64,000 nt of DNA from an uncultured Clostridia bacterium (GCA_944363395.1 CALVUC010000001.1:1-64000), one strand, 5' to 3'; counted from the stretch's first letter, positions 17,516-25,841 are shown. Made by a program: numbers and translations. The notes: a model not told the origin generated them from the letters alone.

Positions 17516-17721
17516 TTTTTATCCTCATCCGTATCGTCAATCACGACATCGTTTTTTGAGCAAAATTGAACAAATGCATACTCTTTTAATTTAGTGGGTT
17601 TAGTGACGCCGTTTTCCCATCGATTTACTGTAGCATATCCAAGCCCTAATTGTTGTGCAAGTTCTATTTGAGTAAGCCCTAATTGCATACGCGCTCGATA
17701 CACTTTTTCCTTAAACTCCAT
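17512..17721 (-). CDS. XRE-family HTH regulator of the R-M operon (C-protein-like)
   Basis: 69 residues from ATG 17721. A Cro/CI helix-turn-helix fills most of it: [20 protein letters not shown] with RWENG, then a Lys/Asp-rich tail. The start is chosen because GAGG lies 5 nt before it and because a further upstream in-frame ATG overlaps the -10 box. It is first in the operon and overlaps the methyltransferase by 4 nt, the position expected of a controller that delays the endonuclease or limits methylase expression. Confidence 0.85.
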   Translation of the reverse strand: MEFKEKVYRARMQLGLTQIELAQQLGLGYATVNRWENGVTKPTKLKEYAFVQFCSKNDVVIDDTDEDKK

Positions 17722-17742
17722 ACTCACCTCAAGATTAATCAT

Positions 17743-17771
17743 ATTATATCATATTGTAGCACATTAAGCAA
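17743..17771 (-). promoter_or_regulatory. Promoter of the R-M operon
   Basis: Minus strand TTGCTT (17766-17771), 17-bp spacer, TATAAT (17743-17748). The -10 region lies in a stretch of repeated ATAT-rich half sites (ACAATATGATATAATATGATT), which could bind the XRE protein. Confidence 0.7.
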
Positions 17772-17847
17772 GTCGAATATGCTATTGATGGAAATTAATA
17801 TTCATCTTATGGCACTATGGCGGGTGCTTGAATAAACGAGCCTCTGC

Positions 17848-17932
17848 GGCGTATGGTATTTAGGCAAAGAGCCAAGACCAAACGCCCCAAGGGGCTTTTT
17901 GTTTGCCGTTGGCAAATAGCCTACCATACGCC
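17848..17932. repeat. Inverted repeat GGCGTATGGTA / TACCATACGCC around a terminator-like hairpin
   Basis: Perfect 11-bp arms at 17848-17858 and 17922-17932, 63 nt apart. Between them lies the 17884 hairpin. The pair could fold into one long structured RNA, or be remnants of an element end. No gene is attached to it. Confidence 0.6.
17884..17900 (+). terminator. Terminator-like hairpin
   Basis: GCCCC-AA-GGGGC followed by TTTTT (17896-17900) on the plus strand. No plus-strand gene leads into it, so it may belong to a noncoding transcript or a decayed gene. Confidence 0.45.
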
Positions 17933-18065
17933 TTTCTCACGTCAAGCGGCTTTCGCGGCATAAACCGTCCGCTTGTATGCGATTGACCAAATAAATCAAT
18001 ACAAACGGCTACAAGCCGATATAGGCGGTTTGACGACGTTATATGCAATAATAAAAGCGGAAAAG

Positions 18066-18109
18066 AATAAAGAAAAAGAACCTAAACCGAGGGTTCGATT
18101 TAGGTTCTT
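18066..18109 (-). terminator. Terminator of tRNA-Ser
   Basis: Arms AAGAACCTAAA (18076-18086) and TTTAGGTTCTT (18099-18109); on the minus strand the stem is followed by TTTTTCTTTATTC. Confidence 0.8.
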
Positions 18110-18111
18110 AC

Positions 18112-18199
18112 TGGCGGAAGGTGAGGGATTCGAACCCCCGGACCCTCGCGGGTCTTCAGTTTTCAAGACTGACGCCATCGACCACTCTGCCAACCTTCC
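18112..18199 (-). tRNA. tRNA-Ser (anticodon TGA)
   Basis: Minus strand, 88 nt with encoded CCA (18112-18114). Acceptor arms GGAAGGT/ACCTTCC, anticodon stem TCAGT/ACTGA around CTTGAAA giving anticodon TGA, a long class-II variable arm (ACCCGCGAGGGTC), and T-loop GGTTCGAATCC. It lies 26 nt behind the aldo/keto reductase stop with no promoter of its own visible, so it may be co-transcribed. Its 3' end faces the R-M island. Confidence 0.95.
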
Positions 18200-18225
18200 G
18201 TTGCGCCGCCCGCAGGCGGCTTCTT

Positions 18226-19263
18226 TCATGCTTTGCAGATCTCTTCGATCTCGGCAAGCTCTTCGGGCGTGAACACGGGATCTACGTTGATGTTTTCCAG
18301 GATCTGCGCGGAGGAAGATGCGCCGATGATGACGCTCGGGACGACCTTGTCCTTCAACACCCACGAGAGGGCGAAGGCGGGCAGCGTCTGGTTTCTTCTC
18401 TGCGCCACGGCGCGAAGTTTGGCGAGCTTTTCAAAGAAAGCGGGCGTGAGCGTCTCTTCCTTCAGCGTGAAGCTCTTCTTGATGCGGCTGTCCTCGGGGA
18501 TGACGCCGTTTGCATAGCGCTCGGTCAGAAGTCCCTGCGCGAGAGGGGAGTAGGCGATGATGCCGAAGCCGTTCTGCTCGGCAAAGTCTTTGAGCCCGTC
18601 CTCCTCGATGCGCCTGTCGAGCAGGTTATAGCACGCCTGATGGAGGATGAAGGGCGTCCTGAGTTCGCGGAACACTTTGACTGCCGCTTCGGTCTGCTCC
18701 CTGTTGTAGTTGGAGATGCCGATATAGAGCGCCTTGCCGCGCTCGACGAGCTGGTGCAGGACGTAGCAGGTCTCCTCGATGGGCGTCTCGGGATCGGGGC
18801 GGTGATGGTAGAAGATGTCCGCGTACTCGATGCCCATGCGCTTGAGCGAGGCGTCCAGGGAAGCCGTCAGGTATTTGCGGCTGCCGCCCTTGCCGTAGGG
18901 GCCGCCCCACATCGGGAAGCCCGCCTTGGTCGAGATGAGCATCTCATCGCGGTGGGCGGAGAAATTTTCTTTTAAGATCTTGCCGAAATTCTCCTCGGCG
19001 CTGCCGCCGCGGGGACCGTAGTTGTTGGCGAGATCGAACGCCGTGATCCCCTTGTCGAAGGCGGTGAAGATCATGTCGCGCATGATCTCGAAGTTATCGA
19101 AGCTGCCAAAGTTCTGCCACAGTCCCAGCGAGAGGGCGGGGAGTTTCAGACCGCTCCTGCCCGCAGGGCGGTACTCGACTGCCGCGTTTTTATAGCGCAT
19201 CGGGTCGGGTCTTCTCGTCTTGTTGCCGATCAGGCGTTTGAAAGTTGCCTCATCCATGTTCAT
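18226..19263 (-). CDS. Aldo/keto reductase, YghZ (L-glyceraldehyde 3-phosphate reductase)-like
   Basis: 345 residues. The [22 protein letters not shown] opening, [18 protein letters not shown], the STKAGF lysine strand, [17 protein letters not shown] and [12 protein letters not shown] are typical of YghZ/Kv-beta-like reductases. It should reduce aldehydes with NADPH; the methylglyoxal/glyceraldehyde-phosphate role is by family. ATG 19263 follows GGAG; the promoter is at 19306. A GCCGCC/GGCGGC hairpin sits just behind the stop before tRNA-Ser. Confidence 0.88.
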   Translation of the reverse strand: MNMDEATFKRLIGNKTRRPDPMRYKNAAVEYRPAGRSGLKLPALSLGLWQNFGSFDNFEIMRDMIFTAFDKGITAFDLANNYGPRGGSAEENFGKILKENFSAHRDEMLISTKAGFPMWGGPYGKGGSRKYLTASLDASLKRMGIEYADIFYHHRPDPETPIEETCYVLHQLVERGKALYIGISNYNREQTEAAVKVFRELRTPFILHQACYNLLDRRIEEDGLKDFAEQNGFGIIAYSPLAQGLLTERYANGVIPEDSRIKKSFTLKEETLTPAFFEKLAKLRAVAQRRNQTLPAFALSWVLKDKVVPSVIIGASSSAQILENINVDPVFTPEELAEIEEICKA

Positions 19264-19305
19264 AGCCGTTTCTCCATGTTCTGCGGGATACCGCAATTGC
19301 GAAAC

Positions 19306-19334
19306 ATTGTATCACAGTGCAAAAAAAATTGCAA
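19306..19334 (-). promoter_or_regulatory. Promoter of the aldo/keto reductase
   Basis: Minus strand TTGCAA (19329-19334), 17-bp spacer with an eight-T run, TACAAT (19306-19311). Confidence 0.7.
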
Positions 19335-19394
19335 GCGATTGCACGCACCCTGCGGCGACTTCCCGGCATAGGATGGGAAAGGAGGGAAAATACG

Positions 19395-19850
19395 ATGACT
19401 GCCGATCTTCTTATCGTGAGGGCGCTTTCGCCCGCCTATGCGGGGCGGGAGGGGGAGCTCACCGCCACGCTGCAATACGTCTATCAGAGCATCCTTCTCG
19501 GGGGCTGCGGGAAAAAGGAGGAGGCTAAGACCCTCCTTCGCATCGCCGTGGAGGAGATGCGCCATTTGGAGGAGATCGGCGGGCTGCTCGTCTCCTTCGG
19601 CGTGCCGCCCGTGTTCACCGCCTGCCCGCCCTATCCCGTCGGGTACTATTCGGCGTCCAACGTCGATCACAGCAAGCCGTATGTGCAGATGCTCGAAGCG
19701 GATATCCGCGGCGAGCGGGAGGCGATCGCCCTGTATACGCGCATTCTCGGGAGCGTTTCCGACGAGCGCGTGCGGGAGACGGTCACGAAGATCCGCGCGG
19801 ACGAGGAGCGTCATCTTGCCCTGCTGCGGCAGATGCGGGCGTCTCTCTGA
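19395..19850 (+). CDS. Ferritin-like / manganese-catalase-like diiron protein
   Basis: 151 residues. Four-helix arrangement with metal-ligand motifs: Glu in REGELTATLQYVYQ, EEMRHLEE (ExxH), Glu in EREAIALYTRIL and DEERHLALL (ExxH). This matches small ferritin-like or CotJC-type proteins. AAGGAGG lies 10 nt before ATG 19395. Its last 68 nt overlap the opposite-strand gene ending at 19783, so the two are convergent. Function (peroxide or iron handling) is inferred from fold only. Confidence 0.75.
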   Translation: MTADLLIVRALSPAYAGREGELTATLQYVYQSILLGGCGKKEEAKTLLRIAVEEMRHLEEIGGLLVSFGVPPVFTACPPYPVGYYSASNVDHSKPYVQMLEADIRGEREAIALYTRILGSVSDERVRETVTKIRADEERHLALLRQMRASL

Positions 19851-20586
19851 GCGCCTCCACCGCGGCGGCGGGCATTTCGGGCATGAATTTCCAGTACCGC
19901 ACGGGCATATAGCCCTTCATCTGTCTGAGCCGCTTGCGGGAGGGGATGTTGACGCTCGCATAGTACTGCCGCCAGAGCGCCTGCCAGCCCTCTTCGTCGG
20001 CGGAGAGCACGACCTCCGCCTTGGTGAGCGGCGCGGTGAAGGCGTGCGCGCCGTCCCAGACGGCGGCTTTGCAGCGGCGCACGTCGTGGAGGACGAAGGG
20101 GATGGAGGGGATGCGTCCGCGGAAGTGGGGCAGGAGCAGGTCGCAGATGTCGTGATCGGGGGAAATGGGGGCGTAGAGCGCGCCGCTCGCGCTCTCCATA
20201 AAGCGCACGAACCCCTTGAAGCGGTGCAGCTCGAAGGAGACGCGCCGCATACATTCGTTCGCCGCGACGACGGCGTCCTCGGTGAGGTCGCCGCGTACGG
20301 GCGCCTTGCGCGAGGCGATGAGTTTGAGATACCGGTAGGCGGTCTGCCCGCGCCCCGCCTCGCCGCTGCGCAGCAGGAGACCAAGGTCGCGCATACAGCC
20401 CTTGTCAAAGGACAGCAGCCGCGCCTCGCACCTGCGCGCCTTCTCCTCGTCCGCACGCACGAAGACGCACTCCTGTCCCAGGGCGAGCTGACAGCTCCCC
20501 GCCGTGACGATGGCGCGTTCGTCGCAGTAGGCGAGCAGGAACGCCGTCAGAAAAGCCTCTTTGCTTCCGTCAAAAAAATATGTCAT
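19783..20586 (-). CDS. Putative DNA repair protein of the TIGR03915/DUF4130 family
   Basis: 267 residues. MTYFFDGSKEAFLTAFLLAY, the central FELHRFKGFVRFMES and the YAPISPDHDICDLLLPHF and SIPFVLHDVRR segments match the family that always pairs with a radical SAM protein. The gene starts in an ATGA overlap with that partner, so the two are translated together. C-terminal residues past about 245 are Ala/Pro/Arg rich and overlap the ferritin-like gene on the other strand. Known only as a presumed DNA modification/repair protein. Confidence 0.85.
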   Translation of the reverse strand: MTYFFDGSKEAFLTAFLLAYCDERAIVTAGSCQLALGQECVFVRADEEKARRCEARLLSFDKGCMRDLGLLLRSGEAGRGQTAYRYLKLIASRKAPVRGDLTEDAVVAANECMRRVSFELHRFKGFVRFMESASGALYAPISPDHDICDLLLPHFRGRIPSIPFVLHDVRRCKAAVWDGAHAFTAPLTKAEVVLSADEEGWQALWRQYYASVNIPSRKRLRQMKGYMPVRYWKFMPEMPAAAVEALRETPASAAAGQDDAPRPRGSS

Positions 20587-21866
20587 AATTCCCCCGTGAG
20601 CGCGGCGGCTGCCGCCTCTCTTGTGAGCGCGCCGCCCGCGGCGGGCGGGAGCGCCCCGTCGAAGAGGGAGAGCTGCCGCGCCCGTTCGCCGCGCTCTCCC
20701 GCCGTCAGCAGTCCTCTCACGGCTGCCTCGTTTTCCGCGCCGCAGAATTTCCCGCCTGCCGTGATGAAGTGCCTTGCGCGTTTGAGCACGACGCGCATTT
20801 TTTTGAGATGTTCAAAGTTGAGTGAAGAAAACCTGCGCGCCGACATGATCTTCTGCGCGCTGCGCGCGCCGATGCCCGGGACGCGCAGCAGCGCCTCGAG
20901 AGGGGCGCGGTTGACCTCGACGGGGAAGAACTCGGGGTGCCGCAGCGCCCACGCGCACTTCGGATCGAGTTCGAGGGGCAGATCCTCTCCCTCGGGGACG
21001 AGCTCTTCCACGTCGAAGCCGTAAAAGCGCAGCAGCCAGTCCGCCTGATACAGCCTGTGTTCCCGCAGGGCGGGGCTTGCGGCGGCGGGAAGGAGGGGGT
21101 CCTGCACGACGGGCGTATACGAGGAATAATATACCCGCTTTAACCCGTTCACGCGGTACAGGCTCTGCGTCAGCCGCAAGATCTGCCCGTCCCGCTCGGG
21201 CGAAGCGCCCACGATCATCTGCGTCGTCTGCCCCGCGGGTAGAAAAAACCCCTTGCGTTTTTCGGCGCGGAACGCCGCCTTTTCGCGGCAGAGCTGCCGC
21301 ATGGGGACAAGCAGGCTCTCCTTGCTCTTCTGGGGCGCGAGCAGCTTCAGGCTCCGCTCGCCGGGGAGTTCGATGTTGTAACTCATGCGGTCGGCATAGC
21401 GCGCCGCCTCGGTGACGAGGGCGGGGTCTGCCTTCGGGATGCCCTTTAAGTGGACGTATCCGTGAAAGGCGTATTTGGTGCGCAGCAGCCTGACTGCCGC
21501 GACGAGCCGTTCCATCGTGTGATCGGGCGAGACGTGTACCGCGGAGGAGAGGAACAGCCCCTCGATATAGTTGCGCTTGTAGAAGTCGACGGTCAGTTCG
21601 CAGATCTCCTCGGGCGAGGCGCTCGCGCGCGGCACGTCGCAGCTGCGGCGGCTCATGCAGTATTTGCAGTCAAAGACGCAGTCGTTGCTCATGAGGATCT
21701 TGAGGAGCGAGACGCACCGCCCGTCGGGCGTAAAGGAGTGGCAGCACCCGTCGGGCAGCCCGTTGCCGATGCCGCCCGCGTTTGTTCTGCCGCTCCCCGA
21801 CGAGGAACAGGAGACGTCGTATTTGGCGCTCTCCGTCAGGATCTTTAATTTCTCTTCCGCGATCAT
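20583..21866 (-). CDS. Putative DNA modification/repair radical SAM protein (TIGR03916 family)
   Basis: 427 residues. The SAM-cluster motif is CVFDCKYC (C-x3-C-x2-C), followed by MSRRSCDVPRASASPEEIC and a TIM-barrel. A C-terminal helix-hairpin-helix, LLRVPGIGARSAQKI, suggests nucleic-acid binding. Together with the DUF4130 gene this is the recognised conserved pair. The start at ATG 21866 matches the family N-terminus MIAEEKLKILTESAKYDVSC. A consensus promoter ends 6 nt before this ATG, so the mRNA is probably leaderless. Confidence 0.9.
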   Translation of the reverse strand: MIAEEKLKILTESAKYDVSCSSSGSGRTNAGGIGNGLPDGCCHSFTPDGRCVSLLKILMSNDCVFDCKYCMSRRSCDVPRASASPEEICELTVDFYKRNYIEGLFLSSAVHVSPDHTMERLVAAVRLLRTKYAFHGYVHLKGIPKADPALVTEAARYADRMSYNIELPGERSLKLLAPQKSKESLLVPMRQLCREKAAFRAEKRKGFFLPAGQTTQMIVGASPERDGQILRLTQSLYRVNGLKRVYYSSYTPVVQDPLLPAAASPALREHRLYQADWLLRFYGFDVEELVPEGEDLPLELDPKCAWALRHPEFFPVEVNRAPLEALLRVPGIGARSAQKIMSARRFSSLNFEHLKKMRVVLKRARHFITAGGKFCGAENEAAVRGLLTAGERGERARQLSLFDGALPPAAGGALTREAAAAALTGEL

Positions 21867-21872
21867 ATGTTC

Positions 21873-21901
21873 AGTATACCATGCTTTTGGCAAAAAGTCA
21901 A
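21873..21901 (-). promoter_or_regulatory. Promoter of the DNA-repair pair, predicted leaderless
   Basis: Minus strand TTGACT (21896-21901), 17-bp spacer, TATACT (21873-21878); only 6 nt separate the -10 box from ATG 21866. Confidence 0.75.
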
Positions 21902-21934
21902 ACATTCGTTTGAAAAAATCGCAAAAAATATTGC

Positions 21935-21964
21935 TTGTCAACGGCTGTACTTGTATGGTATAAT
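21935..21964 (+). promoter_or_regulatory. Promoter of the two-component operon
   Basis: TTGTCA (21935-21940), 18-bp spacer, TATAAT (21959-21964). The leader of about 100 nt contains direct copies of short CAA/AAAC-rich stretches and GGGAGG before ATG 22071. Confidence 0.7.
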
Positions 21965-22070
21965 CGGGAAAAGCGGGGAAGCGCCCCGTTTTCACAAAAC
22001 TTTCATGCAACGTTAAAGCGGCAATAAACAAAGCCGTGTATAGTTTTGAAAGAAAAGGGAGGTTGCCATC

Positions 22071-22736
22071 ATGAAGATCCTCATTGTCGACGACGAGGAG
22101 ATGATCCGCGCCGTTCTTCGCGAGTACATCGAGTTTGAAGGCGGGGAGGCGGACGAGGCGAGCGACGGCATGGAAGCGGTCAAGCTGTGCCGCGAGCGGG
22201 ATTACGACGTCATCCTCATGGACGTCATGATGCCCCGCCTCGACGGCTTTTCCGCCGTCAAGGAGATCCGCAAGTTCAAGCAGACACCCGTCATCATGCT
22301 CTCGGCGCGGGGCGAGGAGTACGACAAGCTCTTCGGGTTCGAGATCGGTTCGGACGACTACGTCACCAAACCCTTCTCTCCCAAGGAAGTGATGGCGCGC
22401 ATCCACGCCGTTATGAAGCGGGGAAGAGGCGCCAAGGAGCCGCAGGAAGTATACGAGTTCGAGGGACTGCGCATCGATATGGAGGGGCGCACCGTCACGG
22501 TGGACGGCGAGAAGGCGGAGCTCACGCCCAAGGAGTACGAGCTTCTCTTTTATTTCGTGCGCCACAACGGCGTCGCGCTCACGCGCGAGCGCCTGCTCAA
22601 CAAGGTGTGGGGGTACGACTTCTACGGGGACGACCGCACGGTGGACACCCACGTCAAAATGCTGCGCGGCAACCTGAAGGAGTACCGCAAGTTCATCGTG
22701 ACCCTCCGCGGGCTCGGGTACAAGTTCGAAGCGTGA
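22071..22736 (+). CDS. OmpR-family response regulator
   Basis: 221 residues. Receiver domain with the acidic pocket VDDEE (7-10), phospho-acceptor D51 in ILMDVMMPRLDG and the conserved Lys in VTKPFSPKEV; then a winged-helix output domain (LTPKEYELLFYFVRHNGVALTRERLL, RTVDTHVKMLR). GGGAGG precedes the ATG. The histidine kinase follows 13 nt later. DNA targets unknown; autoregulation of this operon is likely but not shown. Confidence 0.95.
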   Translation: MKILIVDDEEMIRAVLREYIEFEGGEADEASDGMEAVKLCRERDYDVILMDVMMPRLDGFSAVKEIRKFKQTPVIMLSARGEEYDKLFGFEIGSDDYVTKPFSPKEVMARIHAVMKRGRGAKEPQEVYEFEGLRIDMEGRTVTVDGEKAELTPKEYELLFYFVRHNGVALTRERLLNKVWGYDFYGDDRTVDTHVKMLRGNLKEYRKFIVTLRGLGYKFEA

Positions 22737-22749
22737 GGAAGGCGGCGCG

Positions 22750-24210
22750 ATGGGCGGCGGAAAAAAGAAACGGCAAAGGCAGTCCGCAGGCATCGGGCTG
22801 AGTTTTTTGCTGTGGTTCGCGTTTTCGATGTTCGCGCTCATGGTGGTCGTCGTGTTTGTCGTCGTGCAGAATTCGCTCGTCACGATGCAGTACCGCGAGC
22901 GTACGCGGCTGTATCTGGAGGAGACGGGGGAGACGATGGTCTCCGAGATCGGCGGTTCGCACGATCTCACCGCGCTCGGCTGGCGGCTTCTGGACCTTGC
23001 GAACGAAAACGGGCTCACCGTCCACCTCTTTTATGAGGACGGGGAGAGCGTCTTTACCCTTGCGGGCGTTCAGCAGGCGGACTTTTCCGACCTTGCGGCA
23101 TACCTGCGCGAAAAGCGGGACGAGGGCGCGCTCTCCAATTTCCTGCTCTCCGAGGCGGACGGCGTGACCGTCTATGCCCACGCGGTGGAAGTGGAGGGGC
23201 GTCCCGCCTTTTTATACCTCGCCGCGCCGACCGAGATGCACTATTCGATGGACGCGGGTCTGAGATGGATCTCTCTCGTCACGGCGCTCGCCGCCGTCGT
23301 CCTCGCGTTCGTCGTGAGCGGCATCGTCACGCCCTTCATCACCCGTCCGCTGACCGAGGTCACGGCGCGCGCCAAGGAGATGGCGCGCGGCAACTATCAG
23401 ATCAATTTCCGCAAAGATTACTACTGCGCGGAGATCGACGAGCTCTCGGAGGCGCTGGAATATGCGCGTACGGAGATCTCGCGCGCGGACGTCATGCAAA
23501 AGGAACTCATCGCCAACGTCTCGCACGACTTCAAGACGCCGCTCACGATGATCAAGGCGTACGCCTCGATGATCCGTGAGATCTCGGGCGAAAACAAGCA
23601 GAAGCGGGACGCGCACGCCAAGGTCATCATCGACGAGTGTGACCGCCTCACTCTTCTCGTGAGCGATCTTCTCGATCTGTCCAAGCTGCGCGCGGGGCTC
23701 GTCAAGGAGGAACGCGCCGGGTTCGACCTCTCGGAGGAGGTGCGCGCCGTTGCGGAGCGCTTCTCCTATCTGCGGGAGACGGAGGGGCTCGCGATCGAAG
23801 AGGAGATCGCGGACGGGCTGTTCGTCACGGCGGACAAGGATCGTATCGCGCAGGTGCTCTATAACTTCATCGGCAACGCCGTCAACTATACGGGCGAGGA
23901 CGACAAGCGCATCCGCATCCGGCTGTACGTCAAGGGAAAGTATGCGCGCTTTGAGGTCATCGATACGGGCAAGGGCATCCCCGCCGACGAGGTGGACACC
24001 ATCTGGGACCGCTACTACCGCTCGGGCAAGACGCACAAGCGCCCCGTCAGCGGCACGGGACTGGGGCTCTCCATCGTCAAGAGTATTTTGCTGCAGCACG
24101 ATTTTCCCTTCGGCGTCATCTCCGAAGAGGGGAAGGGAAGCTGCTTCTGGGTGGAATTTCCCATCGACGCCCCCGCGGGGCAGGAAAAAAACAAGGAGGA
24201 AGGCGAATGA
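22750..24210 (+). CDS. Sensor histidine kinase
   Basis: 486 residues. Two membrane helices (about 17-40 and 173-195) flank an extracytoplasmic sensor domain of about 130 residues. HAMP follows (to about 250), then HisKA with phospho-acceptor H259 in NVSHDFKTPLTM, and a HATPase domain with N-box FIGNAVNY, G1 DTGKGIP and G2 GTGLGLSI. Overlaps the next gene by 4 nt, so that gene is a real part of the operon. Signal unknown. Confidence 0.95.
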   Translation: MGGGKKKRQRQSAGIGLSFLLWFAFSMFALMVVVVFVVVQNSLVTMQYRERTRLYLEETGETMVSEIGGSHDLTALGWRLLDLANENGLTVHLFYEDGESVFTLAGVQQADFSDLAAYLREKRDEGALSNFLLSEADGVTVYAHAVEVEGRPAFLYLAAPTEMHYSMDAGLRWISLVTALAAVVLAFVVSGIVTPFITRPLTEVTARAKEMARGNYQINFRKDYYCAEIDELSEALEYARTEISRADVMQKELIANVSHDFKTPLTMIKAYASMIREISGENKQKRDAHAKVIIDECDRLTLLVSDLLDLSKLRAGLVKEERAGFDLSEEVRAVAERFSYLRETEGLAIEEEIADGLFVTADKDRIAQVLYNFIGNAVNYTGEDDKRIRIRLYVKGKYARFEVIDTGKGIPADEVDTIWDRYYRSGKTHKRPVSGTGLGLSIVKSILLQHDFPFGVISEEGKGSCFWVEFPIDAPAGQEKNKEEGE

Positions 24211-25730
24211 ACAGGCGGATCTCGGCAGCCGCGCTGCTGCTTGCCGTCACGGCGGCGGGCAGCACCGTTTTTGCGGCGCAGCGTACGCAGGCTTTTGCAG
24301 GGGTCGCTCCCGAATACTATGCCGGTTCGCAGAGCGCGGGCGTCGTCGCGGGCGCGCAGGGCGCCGTCAGGGTCGCGGGCGAGACGCTCACCTTCCGCAT
24401 CGGGACGCTCCCGCAGGTGCGGGAGGACGAAGTCCTTTCACCGGGAACGATCGAAATGCAGGCGGAGTACGTCCTTGTGAACGACAGCGACGAGGACGTC
24501 TTTGTGCGCCTCTTCTTCCCCGTCGGCACGCGGCCGGATTATTCCGACCTGCCCGAGGTTTCGCAGTGCAGCGTGACGGCGGACGGCGTACCCGTCGCGA
24601 CGACGCCGCGCTATACCTACTGCGCGGACGATATGAACGCGATATATACGGAGACGTACGACGTACTGGACGCCGTTCCGCGCGACGGGTATGACGAGAG
24701 CAGGTTCGCGCGCGATACCAAGGTGTATATCTACCGCTATCTGGTGGAGACGCCCGCGGAAGAAACGCCCGTTTCGTACGATTTTCTCTTTTCCTACGAC
24801 AGCAATTCACGCAATACGCAGGTCGTCAACCTGTCCGGTCCCAACGGCTATATTTCGTACGGGCGCGGGTACCGCACCTGTCCCGTGACCGCAGGGGAGC
24901 AAAAGGATGTGACGATCGTCGCATTCGGGGACGCGCCCGCGAATATCCGCACGGAAGTGCGCCGCGATACTTCGCATGACAGCCCGCCCGTATCGGGCGC
25001 CGTCATCGCGGCGGAGCAGGTGCGGGAAATGACGTTCGCGGAGTGGGCGGCGTCCATGTATCCCGCCGTTTCCGCGGAGATCCCCGTGAGCGAGACGGAC
25101 TGGTACAACATCGTCGCGGAGATCATGGCGGACGGCAGCAATTACCTGCGCTATCTCCCCGTCGGGCAGACGACGGTCTTTGAACTCACGGGCGCGCTCC
25201 GCTGCTGGGGGGAGTATGAGATCGCCGTCCCCGCGGAGGGGACGTGCGTCAATACCGTCTCGGCGCCCGTCTATCCGACCGTAACGGGCGGGAACGGCAC
25301 ATCCCTGACGTGGCAGTTCACATACGATTTTTCCTCCGACCGCTGCTGGACGCAGTTCGGCGACATGACCATCCGCATCGAGACGGACTATGCGATCGGG
25401 CAGAGTTCGCTCGCCTTGACCGAAGAGGACGGGGCGTACGTCTTTACGATGGATCGTCTGCCGATGGGCGATCTCAGCTTCGTCATCTCGCAGCAGTCGG
25501 GCTCGTCTCCCATATTTTCGCCCTACGGCGATCCCTTCCCGACCGTCACGGCGGCGCTCATCATCCTGGGCGTCGTCGCGGGGGCGGCGGTCGTCACCCT
25601 CGCCGTGATGCTCGTCCGCAGGAAGGAAGCCAAAAAGAAGCTCGAAGCGCAGCAGCAGCGGCTGGAAGGCATCCATGCCCAAAGCGGCAGGGTGGAGATC
25701 GGCGACCCGCAGGACAGGGACAAACAATAG
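24207..25730 (+). CDS. Exported, membrane-anchored protein coupled to the two-component system
   Basis: 507 residues. N-terminal signal peptide (about 1-24, ending FAAQ), a large extracytoplasmic beta-rich region, one C-terminal membrane helix (about 447-470: TAALIILGVVAGAAVVTLAV) and a short charged cytoplasmic tail (RRKEAKKKLEAQQQRL). Cysteines at several positions could form disulfides. Starts in an ATGA overlap with the kinase. No family recognised. The topology and coupling suggest an accessory sensor or the process under control, such as envelope stress, but this is inference. Confidence 0.75.
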   Translation: MNRRISAAALLLAVTAAGSTVFAAQRTQAFAGVAPEYYAGSQSAGVVAGAQGAVRVAGETLTFRIGTLPQVREDEVLSPGTIEMQAEYVLVNDSDEDVFVRLFFPVGTRPDYSDLPEVSQCSVTADGVPVATTPRYTYCADDMNAIYTETYDVLDAVPRDGYDESRFARDTKVYIYRYLVETPAEETPVSYDFLFSYDSNSRNTQVVNLSGPNGYISYGRGYRTCPVTAGEQKDVTIVAFGDAPANIRTEVRRDTSHDSPPVSGAVIAAEQVREMTFAEWAASMYPAVSAEIPVSETDWYNIVAEIMADGSNYLRYLPVGQTTVFELTGALRCWGEYEIAVPAEGTCVNTVSAPVYPTVTGGNGTSLTWQFTYDFSSDRCWTQFGDMTIRIETDYAIGQSSLALTEEDGAYVFTMDRLPMGDLSFVISQQSGSSPIFSPYGDPFPTVTAALIILGVVAGAAVVTLAVMLVRRKEAKKKLEAQQQRLEGIHAQSGRVEIGDPQDRDKQ

Positions 25731-25732
25731 GC

Positions 25733-25758
25733 AAAAGGGGGCGGCGGCTCCCTTTTTT
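25733..25758 (+). terminator. Terminator of the two-component operon
   Basis: AAAAGGGGGC paired with GGCTCCCTTTT (one G-U), loop GGCG, followed by TT. Confidence 0.75.
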
Positions 25759-25775
25759 CCTGCCTGCAAATTTAG

Positions 25776-25804
25776 TGGACAAACCGCGCACGGTGTGCTA
25801 TACT
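25776..25804 (+). promoter_or_regulatory. Promoter of the SufCB-like operon
   Basis: TGGACA (25776-25781), 17-bp spacer, TATACT (25799-25804), followed by a 37-nt leader. Confidence 0.65.
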
Positions 25805-25841
25805 ATGGGGCAGCGGCAAGGAGCCGCCCTTACGGAGAACT

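Larger units (their letters stand above)
14369..17780. other. AT-rich island with a HaeIII-type restriction-modification module
   Basis: Between the hemL terminator and the tRNA-Ser neighbourhood, base composition falls to roughly 40% GC, and codons such as AAA, AAT, ATT and TTT dominate, against about 60% or more on both sides. All four genes are on the minus strand: XRE regulator, cytosine methyltransferase, restriction endonuclease, trypsin-like protease. No integrase, transposase or clear direct repeats are visible. Inferred to be horizontally acquired. Confidence 0.75.
17772..18065. other. Noncoding stretch between the R-M island and tRNA-Ser
   Basis: No credible gene: the only open frames are short, lack ribosome sites and run through hairpins. 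It holds a GCCCC-AA-GGGGC-TTTTT hairpin, a flanking inverted repeat, the TTTGCC-GTT-GGCAAA hairpin near 17902, and then unstructured sequence. Composition is intermediate between island and chromosome. Confidence 0.5.

Noticed and set aside
17860..18048. Small minus-strand frame between the R-M island and tRNA-Ser
   Set aside because: 62 codons, crosses a terminator hairpin and an inverted repeat, no ribosome site.
14369..18118. TGGCGGA copies at both island ends as attachment sites
   Set aside because: Only seven bases match, which is expected by chance in this sequence, and there is no integrase.
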